Positions 6,101 to 6,111 of a DNA stretch of 6,111 bases are shown in pieces. Source of the stretch: Clostridiales bacterium (GTDB lineage Bacteria > Bacillota > Clostridia > Peptostreptococcales > Anaerovoracaceae); assembly GCA_009778415.1 (NCBI GenBank), contig WRJV01000184.1:1-6111 (forward strand), read 5' to 3'. Below the pieces are notes generated by a model. The model was not told the origin of the DNA, did not search any database, and was given only the letters and a program-made list of their open reading frames with translations. Position 1 is the first letter of the stretch. Each line of letters begins with the position of its first letter. The position numbers and the translations under genes were made by a program.

Positions 6101-6111
6101 GGGCAGACTCC

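Overview
The window looks bacterial. It has a consensus sigma-70-type promoter (TTGACA, 17 bp, TATAAT), a textbook Rho-independent terminator, Shine-Dalgarno sites before every gene whose start is visible, a LplA-type lipoate ligase and a hipBA toxin-antitoxin pair. The left-edge gene encodes the end of a large secreted protein with a Listeria/Bacteroides-type (InlB-like) repeat and a possible thioester domain. Such proteins are common in anaerobic, often gut-associated, Gram-positive bacteria and also occur in some gut methanogens. I would not name a genus. Base composition is fairly balanced in the genes and visibly AT-rich in the 2876-3061 intergenic region.

Layout. (1) 1-1734 (+): the 3' part of a large secreted or surface protein, closed by a strong intrinsic terminator (1784-1810). 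(2) 1842-2875 (+): a monocistronic lipoate-protein ligase gene (lplA) with its own promoter. (3) 2860-3061: an AT-rich control region with a degenerate 21-bp tandem repeat, a long inverted repeat, a third copy of the same half-site, and a consensus promoter whose -35 box lies inside that third copy. (4) 3062-4657 (+): a hipB-hipA operon with an XRE-type antitoxin/repressor followed by an apparently complete HipA-type Ser/Thr kinase. (5) 6100-4628 (-): a two-gene operon of a Cas6-family CRISPR RNA endoribonuclease and, 9 nt downstream, a DUF6602-like protein with a PD-(D/E)XK-nuclease-like residue pattern. It runs toward hipA and overlaps its 3' end by 30 bp. The rest of any CRISPR-cas locus would lie beyond the right edge.

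How the parts may work together. HipB should repress its own operon by binding the CAGATA-type half-sites, one of which contains the -35 box. HipA is predicted to phosphorylate a housekeeping target when HipB is lost. Cas6 should cut precursor CRISPR RNA. The tightly coupled nuclease-like gene makes the right end the most interesting part: it may be an accessory effector of a CRISPR-Cas system, placed tail-to-tail against a toxin-antitoxin module. No CRISPR array is visible here, so the CRISPR type and the role of the nuclease-like gene cannot be settled from this window.
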